Assembly (NCBI GenBank): GCA_002345825.1
Contig: DDWD01000004.1
Span: 9,710-26,458 of the forward strand
Source: Bacteroidales bacterium UBA2295
GTDB taxonomy: Bacteria > Bacteroidota > Bacteroidia > Bacteroidales > Tenuifilaceae
Direction: 5' to 3'
Length of the DNA: 16,749 nt
Shown here: positions 1-7,820 of the stretch, one piece after another
Position numbering within the stretch: position 1 is the stretch's first letter
Layout: every line of letters starts with the position of its first letter
The notes under the pieces: generated by a model
The model's database searches: none
What the model saw: only the letters and a program-made list of their open reading frames with translations
Told to the model about the DNA's origin: nothing
Translations under genes and position numbers: made by a program

Positions 1-243
1 GGCGGTTAACGTTAAATTAAAGCCTAAAATCTTATGAGGTCTTGCTGCCTGGTACCATCCTCCGTTTAAGGCTGTACCAAACATATTACCAAATGGCTCC
101 AGATAAGCGTTGCCAAGCTTTTCGGCATCGCTTAGTCCGCCCTTCAGAATCTCGGTTATTTGTTCCTGAGCAAATGAAGCTGAGCTCAGCCCAAGAAACA
201 ATGCGGTTAAAACGTAAAATTTTTTAATCGGATTTGTTTTCAT
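1..243 (-). CDS. Secreted DUF6588-like protein, N-terminal part only
   Basis: This is the first 81 codons of a minus-strand gene; the rest lies beyond the left edge of the window. It starts at an ATG (243-241) and opens with a Sec signal peptide: basic residues (MKTNPIKK), a hydrophobic stretch around FYVLTALFLGL, then SSASFAQ with likely cleavage after A25. The mature part contains a LGNAYLEPFGNMFGTALNGG stretch followed by a PHKILGFNLTLTA segment. This resembles the N-terminus of DUF6588 proteins of Bacteroidota, which I recall as secreted or outer-membrane proteins of unknown function. The family call rests on recognition of this short segment. The secreted nature is seen directly. The gene is divergent from rarA, with 184 bp between their starts. 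Confidence 0.6.
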   Translation of the reverse strand, partial: MKTNPIKKFYVLTALFLGLSSASFAQEQITEILKGGLSDAEKLGNAYLEPFGNMFGTALNGGWYQAARPHKILGFNLTLTA

Positions 244-366
244 AGCTATGCAGGTTTGGTTAATTTTTCGGATTGTTAACTACTGTTAAAAACAAAAACT
301 ATGCAACTTTAGTTTAGCAAGATAATATAAATTGTGATTAGTAGTAAAAATTACAAGCCAAATTAC

Positions 367-384
367 TTGTTGTATTTACAACAA
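367..384. repeat. Perfect inverted repeat at the rarA promoter
   Basis: TTGTTGT-ATTT-ACAACAA is a 7-bp perfect inverted repeat with a 4-nt loop in the divergent intergenic region. It lies about 18 nt upstream of the candidate rarA -7 element, where a -33 element would be expected. It could be an operator or chance in AT-rich DNA. It has no adjoining T-run, so it is not an obvious terminator. Confidence 0.35.
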
Positions 385-402
385 TAAAGCCATAAACATT
401 CA

Positions 403-410
403 TAAATTTG
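403..410 (+). promoter_or_regulatory. Candidate -7 element of the rarA-kdsA promoter
   Basis: TAAATTTG matches the Bacteroidota sigma-A -7 consensus TAnnTTTG exactly and sits 17 nt before the rarA ATG. No TTTG is visible at the usual -33 distance; the inverted repeat at 367-384 lies there instead. The short distance implies a leader of roughly 10 nt. Confidence 0.45.
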
Positions 411-427
411 CAAAAACACAAGTTACA

Positions 428-1702
428 ATGAGTAATATACCCTTAGCGGAACGATTAAGACCCAAAACCTTAGATGACTACATTGGACAATCGCACCTAG
501 TTGGTAAAGGAAATATCATTCGACGGATGATGGAGTCTGGCAACATTTCATCCTTTATCCTTTGGGGACCACCAGGTGTGGGGAAAACTACCCTAGCTCG
601 GATTTTGGCCAATGAGCTTAAGCGTCCGTTTCATACTTTAAGCGCAGTAAACTCTGGAGTTAAAGATGTTAGGGAGGTGATAGAGAAAGCCCGCTCACAG
701 CGATTTTTCAATCACCCCTCACCTATTCTATTTATTGATGAGATTCACCGCTTTAGTAAATCGCAGCAAGACTCCCTATTAGGTGCTGTAGAAGAAGGTG
801 TTGTAACTCTTATTGGCGCTACTACCGAGAATCCTTCGTTTGAGGTTATACCACCGCTCCTGTCACGTTGTCAAGTATATGTTCTCAAGTCGCTTGAGAA
901 AAACGAGCTGGAACTACTGTTGGAAAGGGCTTTATCTACTGATTTTGAGTTTAAACAGCTTAATGTAAAGGTTCAGGAAACCGATGCATTATTCCGTTTT
1001 TCAGGAGGAGATGCCAGAAAGCTACTGAACATCCTCGATATCGTAATATGTTCTCAAGAATCGGAAGAAATTCTTATTAACAATAGTATAGTTACCGAAA
1101 AATTGCAGGAGAATATTGCCCGATACGATAAGAGCGGAGAGCAACATTATGATATCATATCGGCCTTTATAAAATCTATTAGGGGGAGTGATCCCAATGC
1201 AGCTGTTTACTGGCTTGCCCGAATGATTGAGGGTGGAGAGGATCCAAAATTCATTGCCCGCCGATTGCTTATATTAGCATCAGAGGATATTGGATTGGCC
1301 AACCCGAATGCGCTGCTGCTGGCAACAAGCTGTTTTCAGGCTGTATCGATGGTAGGCTGGCCAGAATCGAGAATAATCCTATCTGAAGCGGCCATATATC
1401 TTGCCACAAGCCCCAAAAGTAACTCGGCATATATGGCAATAAATGATGCTCAAGCACTTGTTAAAGAATCGGGTGATCTGTCTGTTCCATTGCATATTAG
1501 AAATGCACCTACTAAGCTGATGAAAGACTTGGGATACGGAGATAATTACAAGTATGCACATAGCTACAAGGGAAATTTTGCGGATCAGGAATTCTTACCA
1601 GAGGAAATATCTGGCAAAACCCTATACACTCCTCAGGAAAATGCCAAAGAAAAAGAAATTGCAACCAGGCTAAAGCATCTATGGAAAGACAAGTACAAGT
1701 AA
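428..1702 (+). CDS. rarA: Replication-associated recombination protein A (AAA+ ATPase)
   Basis: The 424-residue protein is the normal length for RarA/MgsA, the bacterial homologue of Mgs1/WRNIP1. This cytoplasmic AAA+ ATPase resembles clamp-loader subunits and acts at stalled replication forks. Visible motifs, in order: the N-terminal LAERLRPKTLDDYIGQ typical of the family, Walker A GPPGVGKT (47-54), Walker B LFIDEIHRF (101-109), sensor 1 GATTENPSF (130-138) and an SRC arginine-finger segment (146-148). The C-terminal half is the conserved RarA oligomerisation region, including RGSDPNAAVYWLARM and LASEDIGLANP. The start is the ATG 17 nt after a TAnnTTTG element. kdsA follows after 37 nt on the same strand, so the two probably share a transcript. 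Nothing looks broken. Confidence 0.96.
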   Translation: MSNIPLAERLRPKTLDDYIGQSHLVGKGNIIRRMMESGNISSFILWGPPGVGKTTLARILANELKRPFHTLSAVNSGVKDVREVIEKARSQRFFNHPSPILFIDEIHRFSKSQQDSLLGAVEEGVVTLIGATTENPSFEVIPPLLSRCQVYVLKSLEKNELELLLERALSTDFEFKQLNVKVQETDALFRFSGGDARKLLNILDIVICSQESEEILINNSIVTEKLQENIARYDKSGEQHYDIISAFIKSIRGSDPNAAVYWLARMIEGGEDPKFIARRLLILASEDIGLANPNALLLATSCFQAVSMVGWPESRIILSEAAIYLATSPKSNSAYMAINDAQALVKESGDLSVPLHIRNAPTKLMKDLGYGDNYKYAHSYKGNFADQEFLPEEISGKTLYTPQENAKEKEIATRLKHLWKDKYK

Positions 1703-1739
1703 ACCTAAAATTCAATATACATAGCCTAAGTATATAAAT

Positions 1740-2558
1740 ATGTGTGTGCTAAAATCAATCGAAGGTTTAAAACATTTGGAGGCAAACAACTTTTTATTGA
1801 TAGCTGGTCCTTGCGTTGTCGAAAATGAAACGATTACCCACAGAATTGCCCAAAGCATTAAGGATATAGCTGAAAAGTACGCCATTCCATTTGTCTTTAA
1901 GGCATCATATCGAAAGGCCAATCGGACCAGACTTGATTCTTTTACTGGTATTGGAGATGAAAAGGCATTGGAAATACTGGGTAAAATTAGGCAAGATTAT
2001 GAAATTCCTGTAATTACCGACGTACACTCGCCCCTTGATGTTGAGCTGGCCAAACACTACGTGGACGTTTTGCAGATTCCAGCTTTTCTTTGTCGCCAAA
2101 CAGATCTGCTGCTAGCAGCCGGAAATTCAGGATTAGTAGTGAATATAAAAAAAGGACAGTTTGCCTCGCCCGAATCGATGAAGTTTGCAGTAGAGAAAGT
2201 TACCTGCACAGGGAACAAAAAGGTGATGCTAACTGAAAGAGGAACAACTTTTGGTTACCATGACCTTGTGGTAGATTTCAGAGGCATTCCCACTATGAAA
2301 GCAATTGGATATCCCGTGATTGTTGATTTAACCCATTCCAATCAGCAGCCCAATCAAACATCGGGCGTAACGGGTGGGCAACCTGCTTTAATTGATACAA
2401 TGGGTAAAGCGGCTATAGCTGTTGGCGCTGATGGAATATTTGTGGAGACTCATCCCGATCCAGCAAAAGCACTTTCCGATGGTGCAAATATGCTTCAGCT
2501 AAACCTGCTGGATAACCTTATTGCCAGACTATTAAGAATACGAAGAGCCATTACGTAA
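1740..2558 (+). CDS. kdsA: 3-deoxy-8-phosphooctulonate synthase, metal-dependent class
   Basis: KdsA condenses phosphoenolpyruvate with D-arabinose 5-phosphate to KDO-8-phosphate in the cytoplasm, the committed step to the KDO that links lipid A to the core. The 272-residue protein shows IAGPCVVEN (21-29), FKASYRKANRT (53-63), ITDVH (92-96), LCRQTDL (117-123) and a C-terminal ETHPDP (236-241). It has Cys25 where the metal-independent E. coli enzyme has Asn. His199, Glu236 and Asp247 are spaced like the other metal ligands of the Aquifex enzyme (Cys11, His185, Glu222, Asp233). I therefore infer the metal-dependent class. The start is the ATG 37 nt after rarA. The stop overlaps the tail of the convergent histidine kinase gene by 8 nt, leaving no room for a terminator. 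Confidence 0.96.
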   Translation: MCVLKSIEGLKHLEANNFLLIAGPCVVENETITHRIAQSIKDIAEKYAIPFVFKASYRKANRTRLDSFTGIGDEKALEILGKIRQDYEIPVITDVHSPLDVELAKHYVDVLQIPAFLCRQTDLLLAAGNSGLVVNIKKGQFASPESMKFAVEKVTCTGNKKVMLTERGTTFGYHDLVVDFRGIPTMKAIGYPVIVDLTHSNQQPNQTSGVTGGQPALIDTMGKAAIAVGADGIFVETHPDPAKALSDGANMLQLNLLDNLIARLLRIRRAIT

Positions 2559-4155
2559 CGGTAATCTTATTATTCTGAAGGTGAGTATTTATCTTCTCGA
2601 GCAAAAGATGAGGATTGATAGGTTTAGATATGTAATCGTTACATCCAGCCTCAATACATTTAATGTTATCATTGGGCATGGCGTAAGCAGTTTGGGCAAT
2701 TATCTTAATGGCTGGATTAATTTTTTTTACCAAAGTAGTAGCTTCATAACCATCCATAATGGGCATCTGAATATCCATTAAAACCATATCAACCTTAGGG
2801 TTATCATTGCAGTAATCCACAACTTCCTTTCCGTTACGTGCCCAAACAATACTTGCCTGGGTTTTATCAAGCATAGCTTTTAAAAATTTGAAGTTTGTTT
2901 CTGCATCCTCGGCAATCATGATTACTTTGCCTTCCCAATTGTAATCCCTATCTGCTGGGGTAAACACTTTCACAGCATTTTTGCGCTCCTGTATTGTGGC
3001 GTACGGCAACGTGAAGTGGAAAGTGGTGCCCACGCCTATCTCCGAATCTACCCAAATACTTCCTCCAAGTAACTCAATAATATGTTTGCTTATAAATAAT
3101 CCTATTCCTGTACCCCCGTATTTTCTTGTTGAGCCTTCTTCAATTTGCCTGAAACGTTCAAAAATAATATCAACCTTTTCCTTGGGAATCCCAATACCAG
3201 TATCGCGTACAAAAAATTCTATGTGATTCTTTTTCTTGTTATGCGTAAAGCCAAACTCCACAGTACCTTTATCGGTAAATTTGATTGCATTGCCAATAAG
3301 GTTTGACATAACCTGGCGGAGCCGTTGCTCATCGGTAAAAAGCACGCTGTTTTCATCGTCATTCAGATTAAGCAAACGCAACGTTAGATGCTCCTTCTCT
3401 TGCTTAAACTTAATTTCGTTGAAAAAGGCATATAGGTCAAAGAATAGGTCATCGATATTTACATCGGATTTGTTAAAAGCTAGCTGACCTGCCTCAATCT
3501 TTGATATGTCCATAATATCATCGATTAGATTAACCAGCATAGCCCCATTATGGCAAACAATATCGAGATACCGATGTTGCATTTCCCTGTCGAGTTCATC
3601 GTCCTGTAATAATTGGGCAAACCCAAGGATACCATTCATTGGAGTTCTTATTTCATGGCTCATATTGGCCAGGAAATTTGATTTTAGCATATCGGCCTCC
3701 TCGGCAATTTGCTTGGCCTCCAACAGATCCTTTTTGATCTTCTCAAACTCCACAGAACTCATGGCGTTCACTTTAAACAAGTGGTTATACTCCAGCTGTC
3801 TGTTCTGCAAATCCTTTTTTAGCTCATTGATCTGCTCAACAAAGTAGTCCTTGTCTTTTTCCGATTGGGCTAATGCTGCCTTAATCGCTTTATTTTTGAT
3901 TCGCTGAGTAATTATAATTGCACCAGTAACCGCTATTAGCACAGCAAATACAGCTGCAATAAGGTATGGTGTGGCAATGAATTGCTTGGCAGGGGTAGTG
4001 AGAACAATGGCAAGTAAAGCGATTGATTGTCTGCTGTTATATTGAGGTTGTTTAAACTGATAAGATTGTTTTCTAGCGCAAATTGCACCGCTGGAAAAAC
4101 CCAACAATGTGTATAGGTACTGACGAGTATTTGATATGAAATTAATTGGCTGCAT
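2551..4155 (-). CDS. Membrane hybrid histidine kinase with C-terminal receiver domain
   Basis: This 534-residue sensor kinase is fused to a receiver. A transmembrane helix spans about 62-83, and a coiled coil runs from about 90 to 155. The dimerisation/phosphoacceptor box is FLANMSHEIRTPMNG, with His167 as the phosphorylated residue. The ATPase domain shows the N-box (NLIGNAIKF, 285-293), G1 box DTGIG (318-322), F-box RFRQIEE and G2 box GGTGIGL (347-353). A receiver domain spans about 410-525, with acidic pocket E416/D417, phosphoacceptor Asp461 and Lys511. The 60 residues before the helix match no sensor domain I recognise and look too short for a folded periplasmic sensor, so the input signal is unknown. 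There is no DNA-binding output, and no partner regulator gene is adjacent. The start is an ATG without a clear RBS. The gene converges on kdsA. Confidence 0.93.
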   Translation of the reverse strand: MQPINFISNTRQYLYTLLGFSSGAICARKQSYQFKQPQYNSRQSIALLAIVLTTPAKQFIATPYLIAAVFAVLIAVTGAIIITQRIKNKAIKAALAQSEKDKDYFVEQINELKKDLQNRQLEYNHLFKVNAMSSVEFEKIKKDLLEAKQIAEEADMLKSNFLANMSHEIRTPMNGILGFAQLLQDDELDREMQHRYLDIVCHNGAMLVNLIDDIMDISKIEAGQLAFNKSDVNIDDLFFDLYAFFNEIKFKQEKEHLTLRLLNLNDDENSVLFTDEQRLRQVMSNLIGNAIKFTDKGTVEFGFTHNKKKNHIEFFVRDTGIGIPKEKVDIIFERFRQIEEGSTRKYGGTGIGLFISKHIIELLGGSIWVDSEIGVGTTFHFTLPYATIQERKNAVKVFTPADRDYNWEGKVIMIAEDAETNFKFLKAMLDKTQASIVWARNGKEVVDYCNDNPKVDMVLMDIQMPIMDGYEATTLVKKINPAIKIIAQTAYAMPNDNIKCIEAGCNDYISKPINPHLLLEKINTHLQNNKITVT

Positions 4156-4201
4156 ACCTATTCCATAAATTTATTCCTCAATAGTCATTAGTCATCTATT
4201 C

Positions 4202-4209
4202 CAAATGTA
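4202..4209 (-). promoter_or_regulatory. Candidate -7 element of the histidine kinase promoter
   Basis: On the minus strand this reads TACATTTG, an exact match to TAnnTTTG, 46 nt upstream of the kinase ATG. No good TTTG lies 17-21 nt further upstream, so support comes from the -7 element and its position only. Confidence 0.4.
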
Positions 4210-4281
4210 ATAAATTTATTTCATAATAATGGTATCTTACGATTCGAGCGATTGATTTAACTCTTTTTGTAAGACAAAAAT

Positions 4282-4308
4282 AAAGGGCTGATGTTTAATC
4301 AGCCCTTT
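4282..4308 (-). terminator. Intrinsic terminator after the beta-barrel gene
   Basis: A perfect 11-bp stem (AAAGGGCTGAT / ATCAGCCCTTT) with a 5-nt loop begins 19 nt past the stop codon of the beta-barrel gene. On the minus strand it is followed by the U-rich run ATTTTTGTCTT. It separates that gene from the histidine kinase downstream. Confidence 0.88.
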
Positions 4309-4327
4309 GAATTAATATCTAACTAAT

Positions 4328-5008
4328 CTAGAAAAATATCCCTAAACTAAATATCCACTGGGGGTTACGTTGATCTAGGTTGAAGTTTTGTCCGCCAACC
4401 GATAGCTGGTCTCCCAGCTTGCTAAGGTTTCCTTCGTACTTAACGTCAAGGGTAGCAAACTTAAGGATATCCAGACCAACACCAACTTGGTATCCAAATA
4501 CAGCATTGTTTAACGAATTTTCCACGGTGGAATTCTCTCCTACAAAATCGGTCATTTTATCTTTTAGTCCATCCTTCTCGCTAAGCGTAAAGGTTGCTAC
4601 GGGGCCTAAGAACACTTTAGCTGGGCCAAACTTATAGCCTGCCATTACAGGAATATCTAACCTGTTAAACTTTTGTTCCACTATAGCATTGTAGGTGCTT
4701 TGAGCATCTGCCTGATCAGTTATAACAAAATTACCTTTTGCTTGAGTAAAAAGAACTTCGGGCTGAATAAAAACGCCTGCAATTTGAATTCGACCAAAAA
4801 CACCGAAGTGAAGACCAAATTCAGAATCGCCCTGTTCCAAAACAAAATCCTTGGCTCCATCCAAAGTACTTACGTTCTCAAGTGTGGTTTTATCAATTTT
4901 CATAGATGAGGAGTTAAGGCCACCCTTAACCCCAAAACGAAGAAACTGAGCATTAGCAACGCTTACCATAAGCAATGTTGCGACAAATAGAAGTGATAAT
5001 CTTTTCAT
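4328..5008 (-). CDS. Small outer-membrane beta-barrel protein, PorT-like family
   Basis: The 226-residue protein has a clear Sec signal peptide (MKRLSLLFVATLLMVSVANA), with cleavage after A20 before QF. The mature part alternates polar and hydrophobic residues with many glycines and aromatics. Examples are LRFGVKGGLNSS near the start, GVFIQPEVLFTQ in the middle, FGYQVGVGLDI near 170, and a last strand ending in IFSLGIFF with a C-terminal Phe. This matches the eight-stranded outer-membrane beta-barrel family (PF13568-type, often called PorT family) common in Bacteroidota. The specific role is unknown and no binding partner can be inferred. It lies 102 bp downstream of the cardiolipin synthase on the same strand and ends in its own terminator at 4282-4308, so it may be expressed independently. 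Confidence 0.85.
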   Translation of the reverse strand: MKRLSLLFVATLLMVSVANAQFLRFGVKGGLNSSSMKIDKTTLENVSTLDGAKDFVLEQGDSEFGLHFGVFGRIQIAGVFIQPEVLFTQAKGNFVITDQADAQSTYNAIVEQKFNRLDIPVMAGYKFGPAKVFLGPVATFTLSEKDGLKDKMTDFVGENSTVENSLNNAVFGYQVGVGLDILKFATLDVKYEGNLSKLGDQLSVGGQNFNLDQRNPQWIFSLGIFF

Positions 5009-5066
5009 AGTGTGTTATTTTAGTTGAACAAATTGAAATTAACTTCTTGGCTTAAAAGTAATACTT

Positions 5067-5081
5067 TTTGATTTAATCAAA
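5067..5081. promoter_or_regulatory. Perfect 15-bp palindrome upstream of the beta-barrel gene
   Basis: TTTGATTTAATCAAA is symmetrical about its central T and lies 59-73 nt upstream of the beta-barrel ATG. The half-sites resemble those of CRP/FNR-family regulators (TTGAT...ATCAA), but the spacer is 3 nt rather than 4. It is a candidate operator only; chance is possible in DNA this AT-rich. Confidence 0.35.
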
Positions 5082-5110
5082 CATCGTGCCCAAATAAGAT
5101 TTTATCAATC

Positions 5111-6586
5111 CTAAAACAATGGGCTAAATATTCGTGCAAGCGATTCTTTAAAATTCTGAACATTCGATCGTTGTTTCCATTTCAAGGCATTAACCTGTTT
5201 GCTTTTTCGAATATCGCGGAGGAATTGTTTCTCTAGGCTCAGCGTTAATTCCTGATCGTAAATCATAGCCAACACTTCAAAATTATCTTCAAAACTCCTT
5301 ATATCCATATTGGCCGATCCTACGGAAGCAAAGTTACTGTCTATCATCAGAATTTTGGAGTGATTAAACCCGTTTTGGAACAGGTAAACCTTAATACCTG
5401 CATCGAGCAACTCGGATACATACGACAACGAACTCCAGTACACAACTGTTGAGTCGGATTTACCGGGCAATACAATTCGCACATCAACTCCGCTTAACGA
5501 GGCTGTTTTCAAGGCAGTTAGTATACTCTCGTTTGGAACAAAGTATGGGGTTGATATATAGATGTGTTTACGTGCGCGGGTAATAGCTGCAAAAAATGCT
5601 TGCATAATGGAGGCCCAGTCGGAATCGGGTCCACTTGAGGTAATTTGGAGCGAATGCTTAGTTGTAATTGAATGCCTAAAGAAGCACTCCTCCTTACTAA
5701 ACTCAAGCTTATTGCTAACAAAGTACCAATCGATTAGGAATATAATTTGAAGCACATTAACAGCATCGCCCTCAATTCGCAAAACGGTATCGTACCAAGT
5801 TCCAAGCAGCTCGTCGCCCTTTAGGTACCTGTCGGCAATATTCATTCCGCCCATAAAGGCTACCTTACCATCGATAACAATTATTTTGCGATGATTTCGA
5901 TAGTTCACCTTACTAGTTAGGAGAGGAAACTTAACCTCCATGAATGGATATACCTCTACCCCAGCTGCCACCAGTTCGGCTACAAATCTTTTTGGCAGAT
6001 GCCAACTCCCCACATCATCAAAGATGAGCCTTACCTTAATACCTTCTCTTGCCTTATCTATAAGCTTATCCTTAATCTTATTACCAATTTCATCATTGGC
6101 AATAATGTAAAACTCTAAATGAATTGATTTCTTTGCCCCATCGATATTGTCGAGGATAGATCGGAATGTTTTTCTACCGGTTTGGAATATCTCCACTTGA
6201 TTATGCTCGGTTAGCAGAGCCTTGCTATTGTTGAGCAGTAGGGTAATTATGCCCAGATTATCGGTTATGCTTGGAATATTAACAAATTTTTTTGCCTGTA
6301 TATCAACCAGTTGGTTATTACTTAGCAATTCTATTTGTTGTAGGTCCTTTATACCCTTCCTGTTAAAAATCTTTTCCTTCCTACGATTTTGTCCAAACAA
6401 GATGTAAAAGATTAGCCCAACAACTGGAAGTAATATGAGGATAAGTACCCATATGCTAGTTTTGGCGGGATCGCGCTTCTCATGAATTACCATTACAGCA
6501 GTAGATATAACCGTAAATAGGTAAATCAACAGAATGATTAAAGAGAGATTGGGGAGAAGTATGTTATTCCAGAAATCGAACAGCAT
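5111..6586 (-). CDS. cls: Cardiolipin synthase (phospholipase D superfamily)
   Basis: This membrane enzyme joins two phosphatidylglycerols to give cardiolipin and glycerol. The 491-residue protein has the usual length and layout. Two N-terminal transmembrane helices (about 12-34 and 43-64) flank a short loop with EKRDPAKTSIWVL. The first HKD motif is NHRKIIVID, with His232, Lys234 and Asp239. The second is NHSKILMID, with His409, Lys411 and Asp416. GGMNIADRY and GSANMDIRSFEDNFE follow the two motifs, as is usual for bacterial Cls. I start at the ATG at 6586; a TTG two codons upstream (6592) is also open but less likely. There is no visible terminator before the beta-barrel gene, and no good promoter match in the 114 bp upstream. 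Other PLD-family activities are possible but the Cls layout is clear. Confidence 0.94.
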   Translation of the reverse strand: MLFDFWNNILLPNLSLIILLIYLFTVISTAVMVIHEKRDPAKTSIWVLILILLPVVGLIFYILFGQNRRKEKIFNRKGIKDLQQIELLSNNQLVDIQAKKFVNIPSITDNLGIITLLLNNSKALLTEHNQVEIFQTGRKTFRSILDNIDGAKKSIHLEFYIIANDEIGNKIKDKLIDKAREGIKVRLIFDDVGSWHLPKRFVAELVAAGVEVYPFMEVKFPLLTSKVNYRNHRKIIVIDGKVAFMGGMNIADRYLKGDELLGTWYDTVLRIEGDAVNVLQIIFLIDWYFVSNKLEFSKEECFFRHSITTKHSLQITSSGPDSDWASIMQAFFAAITRARKHIYISTPYFVPNESILTALKTASLSGVDVRIVLPGKSDSTVVYWSSLSYVSELLDAGIKVYLFQNGFNHSKILMIDSNFASVGSANMDIRSFEDNFEVLAMIYDQELTLSLEKQFLRDIRKSKQVNALKWKQRSNVQNFKESLARIFSPLF

Positions 6587-6700
6587 AACCAAACAGTGTA
6601 ATACAAGCTAAAGGTATTAACAATTTTTTAAAAAGGAAAATGCCCGTACAGAATAGGAACTGCTCATTAATGAAAAGCATACTATTGATGAGGAGTGATA

Positions 6701-7237
6701 TTAGTTGAAGCGATTCAAATTGGTGACTACCTCAAGGTTTTCGGGTTTAACCAGGTTGGCAACTTTGGTTAGGTTGATATCACCCTGAAAACTGACGCAA
6801 AACAAGCTTTGCTCATTAGACACCAGAACAATCATCTCGCTTATGGCAACAGAATCTTTAGGCAGGATTTTGACTCTTATCAACTCGGCACCATTGTTTA
6901 TGGATGCCAAGTCCTGAAAAAGTATATCTTCAAGCCTCTTATTGATATCGGCATAATGGTTATTATCTACATCGCTTGATAGATTGGGGATAATGAGAAA
7001 ATTGAGGTGCCTTATATCTTCGAGTAAAAGCTTAAGTTCGGTGTTGCCAACCTTTGATTCATCGAGAAATACAGAAACGATTCCTGGGGGTACGGAAAAA
7101 GTTTTACCAATCCCCTCCTCGCTATAGCTCACATAGATATCTTTTGAGGTTTTATCGGCATGCTCGTTCGTACTATTACATCCACCAGCTAGCAGTAGTA
7201 GTGATAGGAGTAAAAGGAGAAAAAATCTATTTGGCAT
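6701..7237 (-). CDS. DUF4252-type putative lipoprotein
   Basis: The 178-residue protein begins with a very hydrophobic signal sequence (FFLLLLLSLLLLAGGC) ending at Cys20. It is most likely a lipoprotein, although the residue three before the cysteine is Ala rather than the commonest Leu. The body fits the DUF4252 family of Bacteroidota: FSVPPGIVSVFLDES near 48-62, LLEDIRHLNFLII near 70-82, and a C-terminal region with MIVLVSNEQ and FQGDINLTKVANLVK. The function of the family is unknown. It starts 11 nt after the FlK-like thioesterase stop, so the two are almost certainly co-transcribed. No terminator is visible between it and cls. Confidence 0.75.
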   Translation of the reverse strand: MPNRFFLLLLLSLLLLAGGCNSTNEHADKTSKDIYVSYSEEGIGKTFSVPPGIVSVFLDESKVGNTELKLLLEDIRHLNFLIIPNLSSDVDNNHYADINKRLEDILFQDLASINNGAELIRVKILPKDSVAISEMIVLVSNEQSLFCVSFQGDINLTKVANLVKPENLEVVTNLNRFN

Positions 7238-7248
7238 ATACTGGTGTC

Positions 7249-7647
7249 TTATGTTTCTTTAGTCTCTAGAGCCTTATTCATAAAATTCATGGTATCCACA
7301 ATGTATCTGGTGTGCGTGCCCGAGCCTATTTCTCCATCCTCGTCGTATGCATTTACCTCAAAAACAAGCTTTTTATCATCCACTTGGGTTAATATGGCTT
7401 TGCTTTCTACCTTCATGCCTATAGGGGTAGCCTTTGTGTGTCGAACATCTACCTTAACGCCCACGGTTGTGAATCCTTTAGGCAAATGAGGCAAAACAGC
7501 ATTCATTGCAGCGTTCTCCATTAGGGCAATCATAGCTGGCGTTGCAAATACTACAAGTGTACCAGACTTGTAATGAATGGCTGTGTTTTCCATCCCAACA
7601 ACTAGTGAAGCGGTGAAGCTAAGGCCCGGTTTTACATCTTTATACAT
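7249..7647 (-). CDS. Hotdog-fold thioesterase, fluoroacetyl-CoA thioesterase-like
   Basis: The 132-residue cytoplasmic protein belongs to the small hotdog thioesterases related to FlK. The core FATPAMIALMENAA (34-47) and VDVRHTKATPIGMKV (66-80) is characteristic. Thr36, Glu44 and His70 have the same spacing (8 and 26 residues) as the Thr42/Glu50/His76 catalytic triad of FlK, so it should hydrolyse an acyl-CoA or similar thioester. The substrate cannot be read from the sequence. Most relatives are not fluoroacetyl-CoA specific and act as general housekeeping thioesterases. The DUF4252 lipoprotein gene follows after 11 nt. The 173 bp upstream contain only a partial -7 match (TAACTTTA on the minus strand, about 18 nt before the ATG). 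Confidence 0.85.
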   Translation of the reverse strand: MYKDVKPGLSFTASLVVGMENTAIHYKSGTLVVFATPAMIALMENAAMNAVLPHLPKGFTTVGVKVDVRHTKATPIGMKVESKAILTQVDDKKLVFEVNAYDEDGEIGSGTHTRYIVDTMNFMNKALETKET

Positions 7648-7714
7648 AACAACAATTTTGCTATAAAGTTATGGAATTTGAACCATTGACCAGCTTAGTA
7701 TGTAATATTAAAGT

Positions 7715-7737
7715 AAAAAAAAGCGTAATATATGCTT
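7715..7737 (-). terminator. Possible weak terminator after fetB
   Basis: On the minus strand AAGCATATATTACGCTT can fold into a short hairpin with one mismatch, followed directly by a run of eight T. It lies about 85 nt past the fetB stop and before the FlK-like thioesterase gene. The stem is short and AT-rich, so the call is tentative. Confidence 0.35.
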
Positions 7738-7820
7738 AACTAACTGATATAAAGAACCAAGCGCTATGAAGAATGGTGATTTTTATCTATTTAAAAGATT
7801 CATACTTTGTAATGTGCTCC

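Noticed and set aside
42..227. 61-codon plus-strand frame at the left edge
   Set aside because: It is antisense to the signal-peptide-bearing gene on the minus strand, which is much better supported.
3506..3847. 113-codon open frame on the plus strand
   Set aside because: It is antisense to the phosphoacceptor region of the histidine kinase and shows only shadow composition.
5067..5081. Assigning the palindrome as a true FNR box
   Set aside because: The spacer is 3 nt, not the 4 nt of the FNR consensus, so it is reported only as a candidate operator.
6587..6592. TTG start for cardiolipin synthase
   Set aside because: The frame is open two codons upstream, but the ATG at 6586 is a more likely start and fits the family N-terminus.
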